DNA of 64,000 nt from Orthonyx spaldingii. Its lineage: Eukaryota; Chordata; Aves; Passeriformes; Orthonychidae. Every line of letters begins with the position of its first letter. Positions within the stretch are counted from its first letter, which is position 1. Location: NCBI GenBank assembly GCA_013397795.1, contig VZTJ01004095.1, positions 103,846 to 167,845 on the forward strand. Direction: 5' to 3'. A program made the translations under genes and the position numbers. Under the pieces are notes generated by a model. That model saw nothing but the letters and a program-made list of their open reading frames with translations, was not told the DNA's origin and searched no databases. This document shows, in pieces, positions 49,111-59,570 of this stretch.

Positions 49111-50949
49111 GTAAGACCTGGCGTTGGAGCAGAGCATTCCCAGCCTCCCCCTTCTCCTCTTGTCCCATTCTCAGCTTCTCTGCTCAACAGTTGTGTTGTC
49201 TGTGACCAGTGTAGCAATAAATGAATAAAGGGTGTGGCTTGAACCTTGCAGTGACCTATAGGCAGCACTTAGATTAGCACACCAATGCCATAAATTAATA
49301 GTTATAAGTTAAATACAGGTTTATTAGACTTTAGTTCCTTGTGGACTCTGTAACAGAAGCTAAAAGCAACTTGAAAAATTAGAGAAAATAATCATTGATG
49401 AGGAAGAATGTGTTTTGGGTCTGGCAGTTTGGGGCATGGCCTGACTTCCAGGTTCAATACCCTGAAAGTGCCCTGTGTCCTCTGTCAGGGATTTTCCATG
49501 GGGAGTTTTGTACAGGATGGTGCAGTTCTGTAATTTTAAGAAATGGGTCAGGAAAATGAGTTGCATTTGGAAATGAGGAAATGGCTCATAAAAGAGATGA
49601 GACAAAAGGCTGGTTACAGAAAAGTCTAGAACAAGAGATAAATGGGATTTATAATAAGAACGGAGAAATAGAGTTTAGTGAGATACGTGGAATGAATTGG
49701 TCTCTTTGTAGCCTCTATTAGATAAATATTCTGCAGGGCTGACTTGAGAGTGGAGAAATCTTACCTGAAAAAGGAGGGGGCAAAAGAGGCAGGTAATGGG
49801 GCGAGAAAAAAAGGGAGATAAAAGATACTGGGATGGGGAAAGTGGGATGTGTAAAGAATGAGGTGTGAGATAGATGAAAGCCTGGTGTTCCCTTTGCTGT
49901 TGATTAATTTATACTTGTGTGGATCAAGCAGGAGGGCCTGAGCAGGTCAGCTGTTAAGGAGAGCAGGTTTGTTCTCAGCAAGGGGAGCAGGATGAGAGGC
50001 CGAGGGTGGGTTGGGAATGGGGAGGTGATGGGGACAGCCCCAGGTGGATCCAGGTCCCCCTGCTAGCCTCTGACACATTAAACTGCAGCTGACCTTCCAG
50101 ACCCGGAGATGCCTGGAAACAGGTGATGGAAGGAACATTTCACCTGAGTGATGCACATTGTAGATAAAACATGATGGGGAAAGTGGAAACTTGTAGTTGT
50201 GTTTGGGAATGTGCAGATGCTCTTCCTCCGTGGAGTAGGAAATTAGAGGCTGAAGTATCTCCTGCAGGTACTAGTGGTGTTGGAGCTGTTCTTGCACTCT
50301 TGCTGCAGGGTTGTTGGAAGTGAAGGCTCTGGGGTGAGGACTCAGGCTCACGGAACAGGGAGGACACAGCAGGGTTGCAGAGCAAACTCTTGGATGCTGC
50401 CTGGCTTTTGTCATGGATCAAGACATTCCTTCCTGGTAAACCTCATCAACACAGGGAAGCTATTCATGTGGCAGAGAGGGGAAGAAGCGAACATTCTGGG
50501 CAGCCTCTTTAAATCTATTCTAATCAAGGGATTTCTTTTCTTCACTTAATATTTTCCCTTTGAGTCGGTGCATCCGTAGAGAGTGGACTCTGTGCCAAAC
50601 CTCCAGCCAGCTGGAAAATGCTGCTTTCCTGTTCCGCTGGCTCGTGGAAGCGAGGATCAGCTTGTGTCCCTGCCGTGCTGCTGGAGTGACCTCAGAGCCT
50701 CTGTGGCAGCTGAGGGCCCTCAGGGCTCCCTTGTGTGCTCAGGGACAGCGAGATCCAGGGTTACACAGCAGGTGAAACTTTGGGCATTGTGGGCTTTTGG
50801 GGCCAGAGAGGACTGGGGTGTGCAGAGCTTTTCCCCAGGTGATTCCTGCTCAGCAGTGAAGCAGCTGAGCTTCAAATGGTGGCTCCTGTTTGTTCCCTGG
50901 CACTGCCGGGGCTCCCCTCACTCCTTTTGAAGTGAAGGTTGGGTGGTGA
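49111..50949. other. Intron downstream of the second EIF4G3 exon
   Basis: It starts with the GTAAGA donor. A purine-rich stretch with many GGGA and GGGG runs spans about 49770-49890. No further exon or RNA gene is recognised. Confidence 0.5.
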
Positions 50950-51060
50950 GGCCAGGTTGGACAGGGCTTGGAGCAGCCTGCTCTGGGGGAAGGTGTCCCT
51001 GCCCATGGCAGGGGGAGAGCTGGAACAGCTGATCCAGCCCAAACCATTCTGGGATTCTGT
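50950..51060 (+). mobile_element. Short CR1 LINE 3' end
   Basis: GCCAGGTTGGACAGGGCTTG, GAAGGTGTCCCTGCCCATGG and CCAAACCATTCTGGGATTCT. Sense strand plus. Confidence 0.88.
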
Positions 51061-52055
51061 CAAGAACCAAAATGCAGGTGCCTGCACTTGGGACACCAGT
51101 AAGGCTTGAAAGGGGATCAAAGCCTTACACAATAATCTGTCCCCAGGGAAAGCTTTCTGTACCCCTGAACTATTAGAGATTGGGGTAAATTTAAGTTTTG
51201 AATATTCTTCTGTGTATCTCTCTTGGACCCCTGTCACGAGTTGAGTTTCTGTGTCATGTTATGGTAAGAAATTCCCAAGCTAAGTGGAGATATGGATGAA
51301 AGTTTAACCTGTTCATTGCACGTGTGATTTGTCTCCCATGGGCTTCAAGGAATACCCTGGTGCTTGTGTTAGGAAGGAGGTGAGTGGAAGTTTCCTCTTT
51401 CTACACCTTTTGTAGTTTGTGAATTTCTGTCATGGTTTCGTTTGTTTGCTTTCTTCTAGAAAGCGATGAGAGAGTAATTTTTGAGTAATTTTGTCAGATT
51501 CTTGGACACCTTAAATCCTGCTGTTCCCCTTTAGAGATAAAGGAACCCAAGCTGACATGGGATTCAGATAAATGTATTAATTCCTTTAACAGCAATAAAG
51601 CACTTCACAAATAACTGTATTTTACCCACCCACGCTGCGTTGATGATTGAACACTGAACAAAGGTTGTTTTTGCCTTTGTCCAGTCATGCCTAACGTAGT
51701 GAGGGGGTGTTTGTGCATAAAAGATAAGGACAAGACCACTTAGTTTGAATTAGAGTCTGATTAAGGGTCATTGATTTCTCTATCAGACCCCTGAGTTAAT
51801 AAATACTCAGAAAAATGAGTCTTTCTGAGGCAGGGCCTGCTCTTGGGGCAGTAGTGAGTGAAAATACTGGTGGGTGTTTTAGGCTTTGGATGTCATTTGG
51901 CACTAAATGGAATTTGGGCAGAGGTAGAATGTGTGTCACTGGTGTGGGCAGATTGCTCTGAGTGCTCAGCCCAGGCTCAGCAGAGTCACTCCTTGCTGTC
52001 ACCCGGGTGGGATCTCAGCATCTCCTCAGGCTCAAGAGTTCTTGAAGTGGGGATC
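51061..52055. other. Intronic sequence without recognised features
   Basis: AT-rich. No exon or repeat could be supported. Confidence 0.4.
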
Positions 52056-52456
52056 TCACAGAACCATGGAATATCCTGAGCTGGGAGGGACCCACAGGGA
52101 TCAGAGTCCAGCCCCTGGCCCTGCACAGGCACCCCAACAGTCCCACCCTGTGCATCCCTGGCAGCGCTGTCCAAACGCTCCTGGAGCTCTGGCAGCCTCG
52201 GGGCCGTGCCCATTCCCTGGGGAGCCTGGGCAGTGCCCAGCACCCTCTGGGGGAAGAACCTTTCCTGAGATCCAACCTAAACCCCCCTGACACAGCTCCA
52301 GCTGTAACCTGAGTCCTGTCCCTGGTCACAGGGCAGAGGAGGAGCTGCAGCCCCTAATGAGGTCTCCCCTCAGGCTCTTCTTCTCCAGGCTGAACACACC
52401 AATTGCCCTCAGCTGCTCCACGTGTGGCCCCTCCAGACCCTTCACCCTCACCCTTG
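52056..52456 (-). mobile_element. CR1 LINE 3' fragment, second subfamily, ~400 bp
   Basis: TCACAGAACCATGGAATATC, TGAGCTGGGAGGGACCCACA, GGAGCTCTGGCAGCCTCGGG, CAGCACCCTCTGGGGGAAGA, ATGAGGTCTCCCCTCAGGCT, TCTTCTCCAGGCTGAACA and CAGCTGCTCC. Reverse complement. It is one of the two longest copies in the window and reaches into the end of the CR1 reverse-transcriptase ORF region, with no intact ORF. Confidence 0.92.
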
Positions 52457-54744
52457 GCAGAAGCCGTGTTCCAAAGGAGAACGAGGGTTAACAAATGCTT
52501 TGGTTCCACCAGTGACCCCTCAGTGTCCTGGCTGCTCCAGAGCTGCCTGTCCCAGCACGGCTGGGGACTGGGAGATGAGGTAATCTCTTGAATTCTAGTA
52601 AGTGATAAAAGGAATTGCTGTCCCTTACCAGAGCTCTGGGAGCTGGAGCGGTTCACTGTAAGTTTGTGTGTGATGGGATGACGGCATCGTGCCGAGCAGT
52701 CTGAAGAAAGAGAGAGTTTGGGAACCAGGGATCAGGGAATGTATGGGATATTTCACCTGAAAAGTCAGGTGCAAGTGTATGTTGTACCTTTGTTTGCCTT
52801 CCTGTAGCTTTATTTAAATAGACAGAAGCAGCTGGTTCTGTGGTTGGGTGGCCCTTTCTCTTACTCCTGCACCTCTCCCATCTGACGTAGCCAAACAAGA
52901 GCACGGCTCCCTGTTCCTCTTCCTCCTGGGCTTCCCTGCTGGACACCCTCCGGCACTGCTGCCCTGCAGGGTAGGTTTGTGCAGCACAATGAACAGATCT
53001 TGGCAGTGATGTGGAGCAGTCCCACACCCCCGGCTTTGCAGCAAGAGGCAGCATCTCTGCTTCCCAAATTCCTGGGCCTTGAAATCATCCTGCTGCTCTC
53101 GGGAATGTGCTGAACTCTGGCGCAGGGGAATGTGCAGCACATGCTGCCGCAGTGATGTTATGGCCAGATGTGGCCCCAAGTACATAAAATTTCATATTCC
53201 TGTTGGGTTTTGCATGTTTTTCCCTCGTTCCAACAGGGAGAGGAGGGGCATGGCCCCTCTGCCTCCTCTCCTGGCTTGAGGCTAGAGAAGGGGCTGGTTT
53301 GACACAATTCCCTTTCTCAGTGTGCAGAGGAAAGGAGAAGCCATTGGAAAAGGAGCAGAGCAGTTCCTCCTTGGACATGGCTCCCAGAGCAGCTTATCCA
53401 GAGCTCAGGTAGGGCCTGGATTGAAGTCAGGCACCATCCTGTGATAGATGGGAGAATCCAGAGCAGGCTGAGAGCATTCCCAGAGCCCTTAACAGAGAGC
53501 AGCTGAAACGCTGTAAATCTGCCCCATTCCAGCTGTGCCTTACACTGATTGATGGGGCAGCCATGGTAGGATGGGATAATGGGAAAGCAGAGCATTTCCA
53601 GAGCAGCTGGGCTGGGAGCAGCAGGAAGGAGCTTTCCTCTGTCCATGGAGTGAACAGAGGAGGAGAAGGCTCCTCCAGAAGCAGCGTGCAGAGCTTAGGG
53701 CACCAGCAGAAGTCAGTTTCATCCCTCTAGTGACCTGGGAGTGTTTTGGAGGATCCTAAGGAACAAGTGCAGTGGGTTCTGGCATGTGAGGGTGAATGGT
53801 TTGGCTTTCTCTGCTTCAGCTTTAGAACTGCGGGCTCCAGTGGGATGCTGAGGGATTCTCTTAGTCCAGGCCCACAGCTTGGAAGCACCAAGCAACCACG
53901 CTTGGAACAAATTGCCAGGAATTTCCTCTGTAATCAGGGAAAGCTTCAGCTCTCATTAAGAACATGCTGTGCACTGAGCAGATCGGCGCTGCCTGCCCAC
54001 GGCTGCCTCTTGGAATGGGCTGGAATGCCAGAGTGCCCAGGGAGCAGAGGAGCCCACAGCATTGATGGGGACCTTCCTCTGGAGCTGTTGTAGTTGTGGA
54101 CATCCCTCACTTGCTCCTAAAAAGGTCGAGATACACCCAAGTGAACAAAAGTGCAAGAGGGCTGAATTCTCTGGGTCTTGGTGCATGGAGACCTTGACTT
54201 TTAGGTGGCTGATTTAAATCCAGAACAGATTGTACCAGCTGAAACTTGTTACCATCTGGTTCTGTGCCTGAAGTGAAGAGAGTTTTGTGGTCTCATTCTG
54301 GTCCTCAAAAATGTCACCATCATTAAATTAGTGTTTGTAATAGCAGGGAGACATTCCTTAGTACCTTCAGGTCTGGGAATGTGTGCCAGGAAGCGAGTCT
54401 GCCTGCCATCTGTGGTATGTTTATTAGGCAATCCCCAAGCCCCTCTCTTATGATCTTGGATCCTTTCTACAGGAGCTGGAATAATCCTGTTAGAACCATG
54501 ATGTTTATTCAATGCTTCCATGTTCTGTAGCCCAGTTTGAGATGCTTTAATAAAGGGATGTTTGTTAAAGGATTGGAACAGAAGAAGGGATGCAATTTAA
54601 TTGTAACCTCACCCACTGGTACCCTGTGGTCAGTCAGGTGCCCTGGGACATGGGGAGTGTTACTCCTTGTTCTCTCCTCGTGTTGGAGGCAGCTGCCTTT
54701 GGAGTCTGGCTGCTGCGTGTTCAACTCATCTTCCCCCAAACTCT
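52457..54744. other. Intronic sequence without recognised features
   Basis: Moderately GC-rich with several overlapping ORFs on both strands, none recognisable. No paired splice signals flanking a plausible EIF4G3 exon were found. Confidence 0.4.
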
Positions 54745-55004
54745 GGTGACCAAGGACAGGACTGAGGGAGCAGCTGGAGCTGTGTCAGAGGGATTTAGGT
54801 TGGATCTCAGGAAAGGTTCTTCCCCCAGAGGGTGCTGGGCACTGCCCAGGCTCCCCAGGGAATGGTGACATTCCCGAGGCTGCCAGAGCTCCAGGGATGT
54901 TTGGACATCGCTCTCAGGCACAGGGTGGGGTTGTTGGGGGTCTGTGCAGGGCCAGGGGTTGGACTGGATGATCCTGTGGGTCCCTTCCAGCTCCATGGTT
55001 CCTC
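54745..55004 (+). mobile_element. CR1 LINE 3' fragment, second subfamily
   Basis: GGACAGGACTGAGGGAGCAG, GGATTTAGGTTGGATCTCAG, CCCCAGAGGGTGCTGGGCAC, GGTTGGACTGGATGATCC and CCTTCCAGCTCCATGGTTCC. Sense strand plus. Nearly the same blocks as 13452-13732, and the inverse of 52056. Confidence 0.9.
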
Positions 55005-56362
55005 ATTATTTGGGTCCACATATGCTTTGCTGGAAGGAACTAGTCAGCATAGAATCAGATAATAAACTTCCATTGCCCCTGGAGCACGAGGGGCACCCAA
55101 TTTTATTGTCTCATTCAGATAAACCCCCTGTCCATAATTTTCTGTGTTCAAGAGCATCGTGGATCCCTTGGTCCGAGTTGGTCTCTAAGCTTTGCAGGGA
55201 ACTCTTCTCCCAGAGAACTTCTCTGTGTAAGAACCTCCTTGTTTTTGTACAGAATCCTGTAACGTTTATGGTTGTCAATCAGGCTATTTATTCATGATGT
55301 AGACACAGAATGAAAGATTAAATTCTCCTTGTATAAATGAAGAAGTTGATGCTGGACCAGCTGAGAGAAAATGTTATCTGTGCTGCTCCTCCAAGCAGCA
55401 GATTCCAGTTTCTTGGACCTTCTGTCTGTTCAGATAATGAGAATAAAGCAAATGGAAACAACTCAACTCCTGATAGCGTTTCGTGAACAAGAAACCTGCC
55501 TAAATAACCAAATTAATATGTAGTAATGGATTTTTTTCTGATGAGTCAAGAGTTTGACCTCTTGTCCTTCTCACTTCTTGCCTTGTGCTTCCTTCTGTAC
55601 ATCCAGGTCAGGCTTCATCCCAGCACATTTCCAATGCATTTTGCTAATTCCAGGCTTGCAGGAGTATGTGACTGCAGGTGGAGATTTGAAACTGCGAGTT
55701 ATTTAATAGCTGATAAATCCAGAAGTGTAATCTTCTTTTGGCCTTTGTGTTCAAGACCTGCTGGAAGTGCAGCTGAACCCTCTCATTCATAATAGGATTA
55801 GGAGGTTTTTGATTGGGTTAATAATGCTGGGAATATTTCCTCCTAGAATGTATTTCATTATTTTTGGTTCATTACTGTGCTTTTTACCTCATTAACTTAA
55901 ATCTGGGCAAATCTGGCTGGAGACTTGAAACATGTCTTGTGTCTCAGTGCCTTTGGGCTTCAGGGTGCTTTTGTGTGGGGATGCTGAGCTTCATGGGTGT
56001 CTTCTAATTTGGGAGAGCATCTGGGTGTAAGAGCTGCAGGAAGGGAGAGTGGGGAAGGCATAGTGTAGCTTCAAATGCTGATTAACACTATTAGTTTTAA
56101 TTATTTAACCTTGGAAGCAGTTGGCTTTCATAAGGCGCAACCTAGAAGGGATGTATGAATTAGTTTTAGTATTTGTGCACTTAAGAAGGACTAGAAAGAG
56201 CCTTTAATTCCTTTTTTTTCTAGCAAGGAAAGAAAGGAAAAGCCATTACAATTTTATCATATACATGTGCGAAGAAAAGATTGCAGCACAAATACTGAGT
56301 CTAGTTAGGACTAGGTCTGGCTTTAGACCCACCCCTCATCTGCCTCCTAGAATCCTCTATTA
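55005..56362. other. AT-rich intronic sequence
   Basis: No exon, RNA gene or repeat could be supported. Confidence 0.4.
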
Positions 56363-56648
56363 GAGTCCCAGGATGGTTTGGGTTGGAAAGGACTTTAATC
56401 TCATCCAGTGCCACCCCTGCCATGGGCAGGGACAGGGACACCTTCCACTGTCCCAGGTTGCTCCAAACCCCGTCCAGCCTGGCCTTGGACACTGCCAGGG
56501 ATCCAGGGGCAGCCACAGCTGCTGTGGGCACCCTGTGCCAGGGCCTGCCCACCCTCCCAGGGAACAATTCCATCGCAATATCCCATCTCTCCCTGCCCTC
56601 TGGCAGTGGGAAGCCATTTCCTGTGTCCTGTCACTCCAGGCCCTTGTA
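56363..56648 (-). mobile_element. CR1 LINE 3' fragment
   Basis: AGTCCCAGGATGGTTTGGGT, CATCCAGTGCCACCCCTGCC, GATCCAGGGGCAGCCACAGC, CCTCTGGCAGTGGGAAGCCA and TCCTGTCACTCCAGGCCCTT. Reverse complement. It carries a small GGGACA duplication near 56430. Confidence 0.92.
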
Positions 56649-58698
56649 AAAAACTCTGGCTCTGAGAGATACATTTAATCCTTCTCCAAGTGGTCTGGTT
56701 TGCCCAGTGGGGAGAGAAGGGTTTTTCTAGGGCTGCTGAAGCTTTCCCTCTCAGGAGTAGCTGTGAGCTGGCTCTGAGCGCTCCCTGGGCCTCCCACCCC
56801 GAGCAGGCTCAGGGCTCTGGCACGGGGAGCTCTCGGGGGTGTCTTGGCCACACGGCACATCCTGGCTGCGGGTGCGGAAGCGCCTTTGTTTGGCCAGTGA
56901 GATTACTGGGAATCAAAAGCACTTTAAACTTGCCAGTAACTTGGCTTGGGGGGGAACAAAACAGCATTTTTAATAGAAAATCAAACTTCTCTGTAGCTGT
57001 TTAAAAATTCTCCAGATCCCTTTCTTCAGGACTCTTCCATGTGTGTTTTCTGTCCTCACAGTCATGTGCCCTGGGCTTTATTTTGGTGCTTTACAGACTT
57101 TGCCACTTGCTGAATGACATTTTTATTCATAATATAAGAAGACAAAACAATACAAGGCAATTTGCCACTTTCTTACATTTAATAATTTCAATTCTGGAAT
57201 TCCTTCTGTAATAGTACCTTCTGTTCCATGCAATTTAGTGGATGTTTTCTTGCATGCTCCAGAAAATACGCAGTTTTTAAACAAACACCATGTGTTCCAT
57301 AAAGCACCAGAGTCAGCACAAAAGTCAGGGCTTTACACAGCCTGCGTTTTGTAAGCGCAGAGGGCATAAAATATCCCTGCAGCCAGAGAAACCAGGGAGA
57401 TGGAGCCCCTGGAGTTACTGGAGTGCACTGTTAGCTGCAGTGTCAGGCTGGGAAACAGAGGAATAACCTCTGGAGCCATTTAACCTGCAGCAGGGACGGC
57501 CACATTCCAGAGGTGAGGCTTTGAATCCATGAACAGCCTGATTCTCCTGCCAGCTGAGCTCTCACTGTGCTGCTTTCCATTGAGCCACCGAAGCTGACGG
57601 AGCCTGGAAGGGCTGTGCCCGTGTTCTCCACAGATCCTTCCTATGCTGCCATTAGAAACCCCAAATTTATTTAGTTGTTTTAACTTTGTGCAAATTCAGA
57701 CACTTTAGATGTGGGGTATTTCTGGGCTTCAGTGTAATTCAGTAAAACTTGAATATTTTATCTCATTGCTGCCCTCAACTCAGACAGGTGAAGGTCGGAA
57801 GAGACATGGGATCATCAGGTCCAAGTGCCTGCTCCGGGCTGGATCAGCTGGAGCAGGTAACTCTGGGCCACCTCCCCTTGGGTTCTGAGTATCTCCAAGG
57901 ATGGAAACATCCGCAGAGATAGCAGATGACACGTTTTTGGAGCTTCTTGTTGGCTTTTGGAAGAAAATAGGAGGAAAGCTGCAAAGCTGCTGATGCTGTT
58001 TTGATGTGGAGTAGAGTCTTGGCTGGTTGGGGTTGCGTTCCTGAGAACAAGTAATTGTCTTCAAAGTCCAGGTTTTTGCTAAAATGGGAGGCAGTTTTAC
58101 AGAACAAGTGGGAGGCACTCTGTGAACTCAAGGGTGTTTCTGCAGACAGTCCCAGCTCTGCTTTCAGCAGTGGAGATTTCTGCCCTCAGCACACACATAC
58201 ACTCCATATTTTTGAGTACCTTTATTATGGAAAATGCCAATTTACGTAATTACATAATGGTCATTAGCAGACCACCCCAGGCTGCGAGCCAGGTGCTGCA
58301 GCCAGGGCAGGGCCTGGCAGTTGAGCCTCAGCAAGGAGCCAAGGGAAGGCACAGCAGTGTTTCCAGATGTTATGGAATGAGTTCCTGTGACGTTATCTAT
58401 CCTGGCCTCACGCCTTCGTTAGCAGCAGATTCCACACTGATGGATTTAAAAATGGCTTTGGGAGAGAGCAGCCACCAGCAGGACACCTGTCCACCCCCGT
58501 GGCTCAGAATCACACTGGTTTCAGTCTCTCACTCCGGGTCCTCCGCTGCGGTCTGGAGTTGAGCGTGGGCTGATGGGCTGGAGCCTTACCTGGGAAGGAG
58601 GAAGGTTTTTGTTTCCTCCCACGGGATGGGTGTTCTGTTTGCCTTTGCACCATGCTGAGGGACAGCTGCACCCAGCAGAGCTGAAGAGAAATCACTGA
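56649..58698. other. Intronic sequence without supported features
   Basis: A weak CR1-like 3' end may lie at 57781-57835 (AAGGTCGGAAGAGACATGGG), too degraded to call. No exon is recognised. Confidence 0.35.
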
Positions 58699-59115
58699 AA
58701 CCCAGAACAGTTTGGGTTGGAGGGACCTTAAAGCTCATACAGTCCCACACCTTCCACCATCCCAGGGTGCTCCAAGGCCTGTCCAGCCTGGCCTTGGACA
58801 CTTCCAGGGATGCAGCCATAGTTTCTCTGGGCACCCTGTGCCAGGGCATCATTATCCTCACAGGGAACAATTCCTTCCCAGTATCCCATCCATCCCTGTC
58901 CTCTGGCAGTGGCAAGCCATTTCCTGTGTTCTGTCACTCCAGGGTCTTGTCCCAAATCCCTCTCCAGCTCTCCTGGAGCTCCTTTAGGCCCTGGCTGGGG
59001 CTCTGAGGTCTCCTGGGAGTCTTCCCTTCTCCAAGTGAACACCCCCAGCTCTCCCTGCCTGGCTCCAGCCCTGGAGCAGCTCCATGGGCTCCTCAGGACT
59101 CGCTCCAAGAGGTCA
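58699..59115 (-). mobile_element. CR1 LINE 3' fragment, ~415 bp
   Basis: CCCAGAACAGTTTGGGTTGG, AGGGACCTTAAAGCTCATAC, CTGTCCAGCCTGGCCTTGGA, CCTCTGGCAGTGGCAAGCCA, then GTGAACACCCCCAGCTCTCC and CTCCAGCCCTGGAGCAGCTC. Reverse complement. The longest CR1 copy in the window; part of the GGGCAGGGACACC block is deleted near 58746. Confidence 0.92.
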
Positions 59116-59480
59116 AAATTGTGCATTTTGTGACTGTATGGCCCCTGGCACCAACAGTCTTTGTCCAGGGGACAGCAAACCTCGCTTCCTTCACCATCTT
59201 CCCTTGGAGACAATCTCATTATCCATGTTAAAATAGGGAAGGTGCCTGTAGCTCTGTGGATGTTACCTGGACTCACTTTCCCTGTTCTTGCTGCTTGGCC
59301 CACTCAGATGTGTGACATGAAAACATGTAAAGCCATAAAAAAGGTTGTTACAAATTTGGGTGGGCAGGTAATGACAGAGGTGATGTATCCCGAGACAAAC
59401 TGCTGCAGAGGAAAAAGGGGAGAGAGTGGAGTAATTCCTCCTGGATCAGGATATTTGTATCCATTTAAAGGCTGAGCATA

Positions 59481-59570
59481 ATCACAGAATTCCAGACTGG
59501 TTTTGATTGGGAGGGACCTTAAAGCTCATCTTGTTCTGGCCCCTGCCATGGGCAGGGACACCTTCCACTA
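59481..59570 (-). mobile_element. Short CR1 LINE 3' end
   Basis: ATCACAGAATTCCAGACTGG, GAGGGACCTTAAAGCTCATC and GGCAGGGACACCTTCCACTA. Reverse complement; truncated on the right. Confidence 0.88.

Noticed and set aside
51065..51085. CAAAATGCAGGT, considered as the next EIF4G3 exon (QNAG motif)
   Set aside because: The following sequence does not encode the expected peptide and no splice sites flank it.
57781..57835. Possible CR1 3' end on the minus strand
   Set aside because: Only a short degraded match (GGTCGGAAGAGACATGGG then ATCATCAGGTCCAAG) without a terminal repeat; too weak to list.
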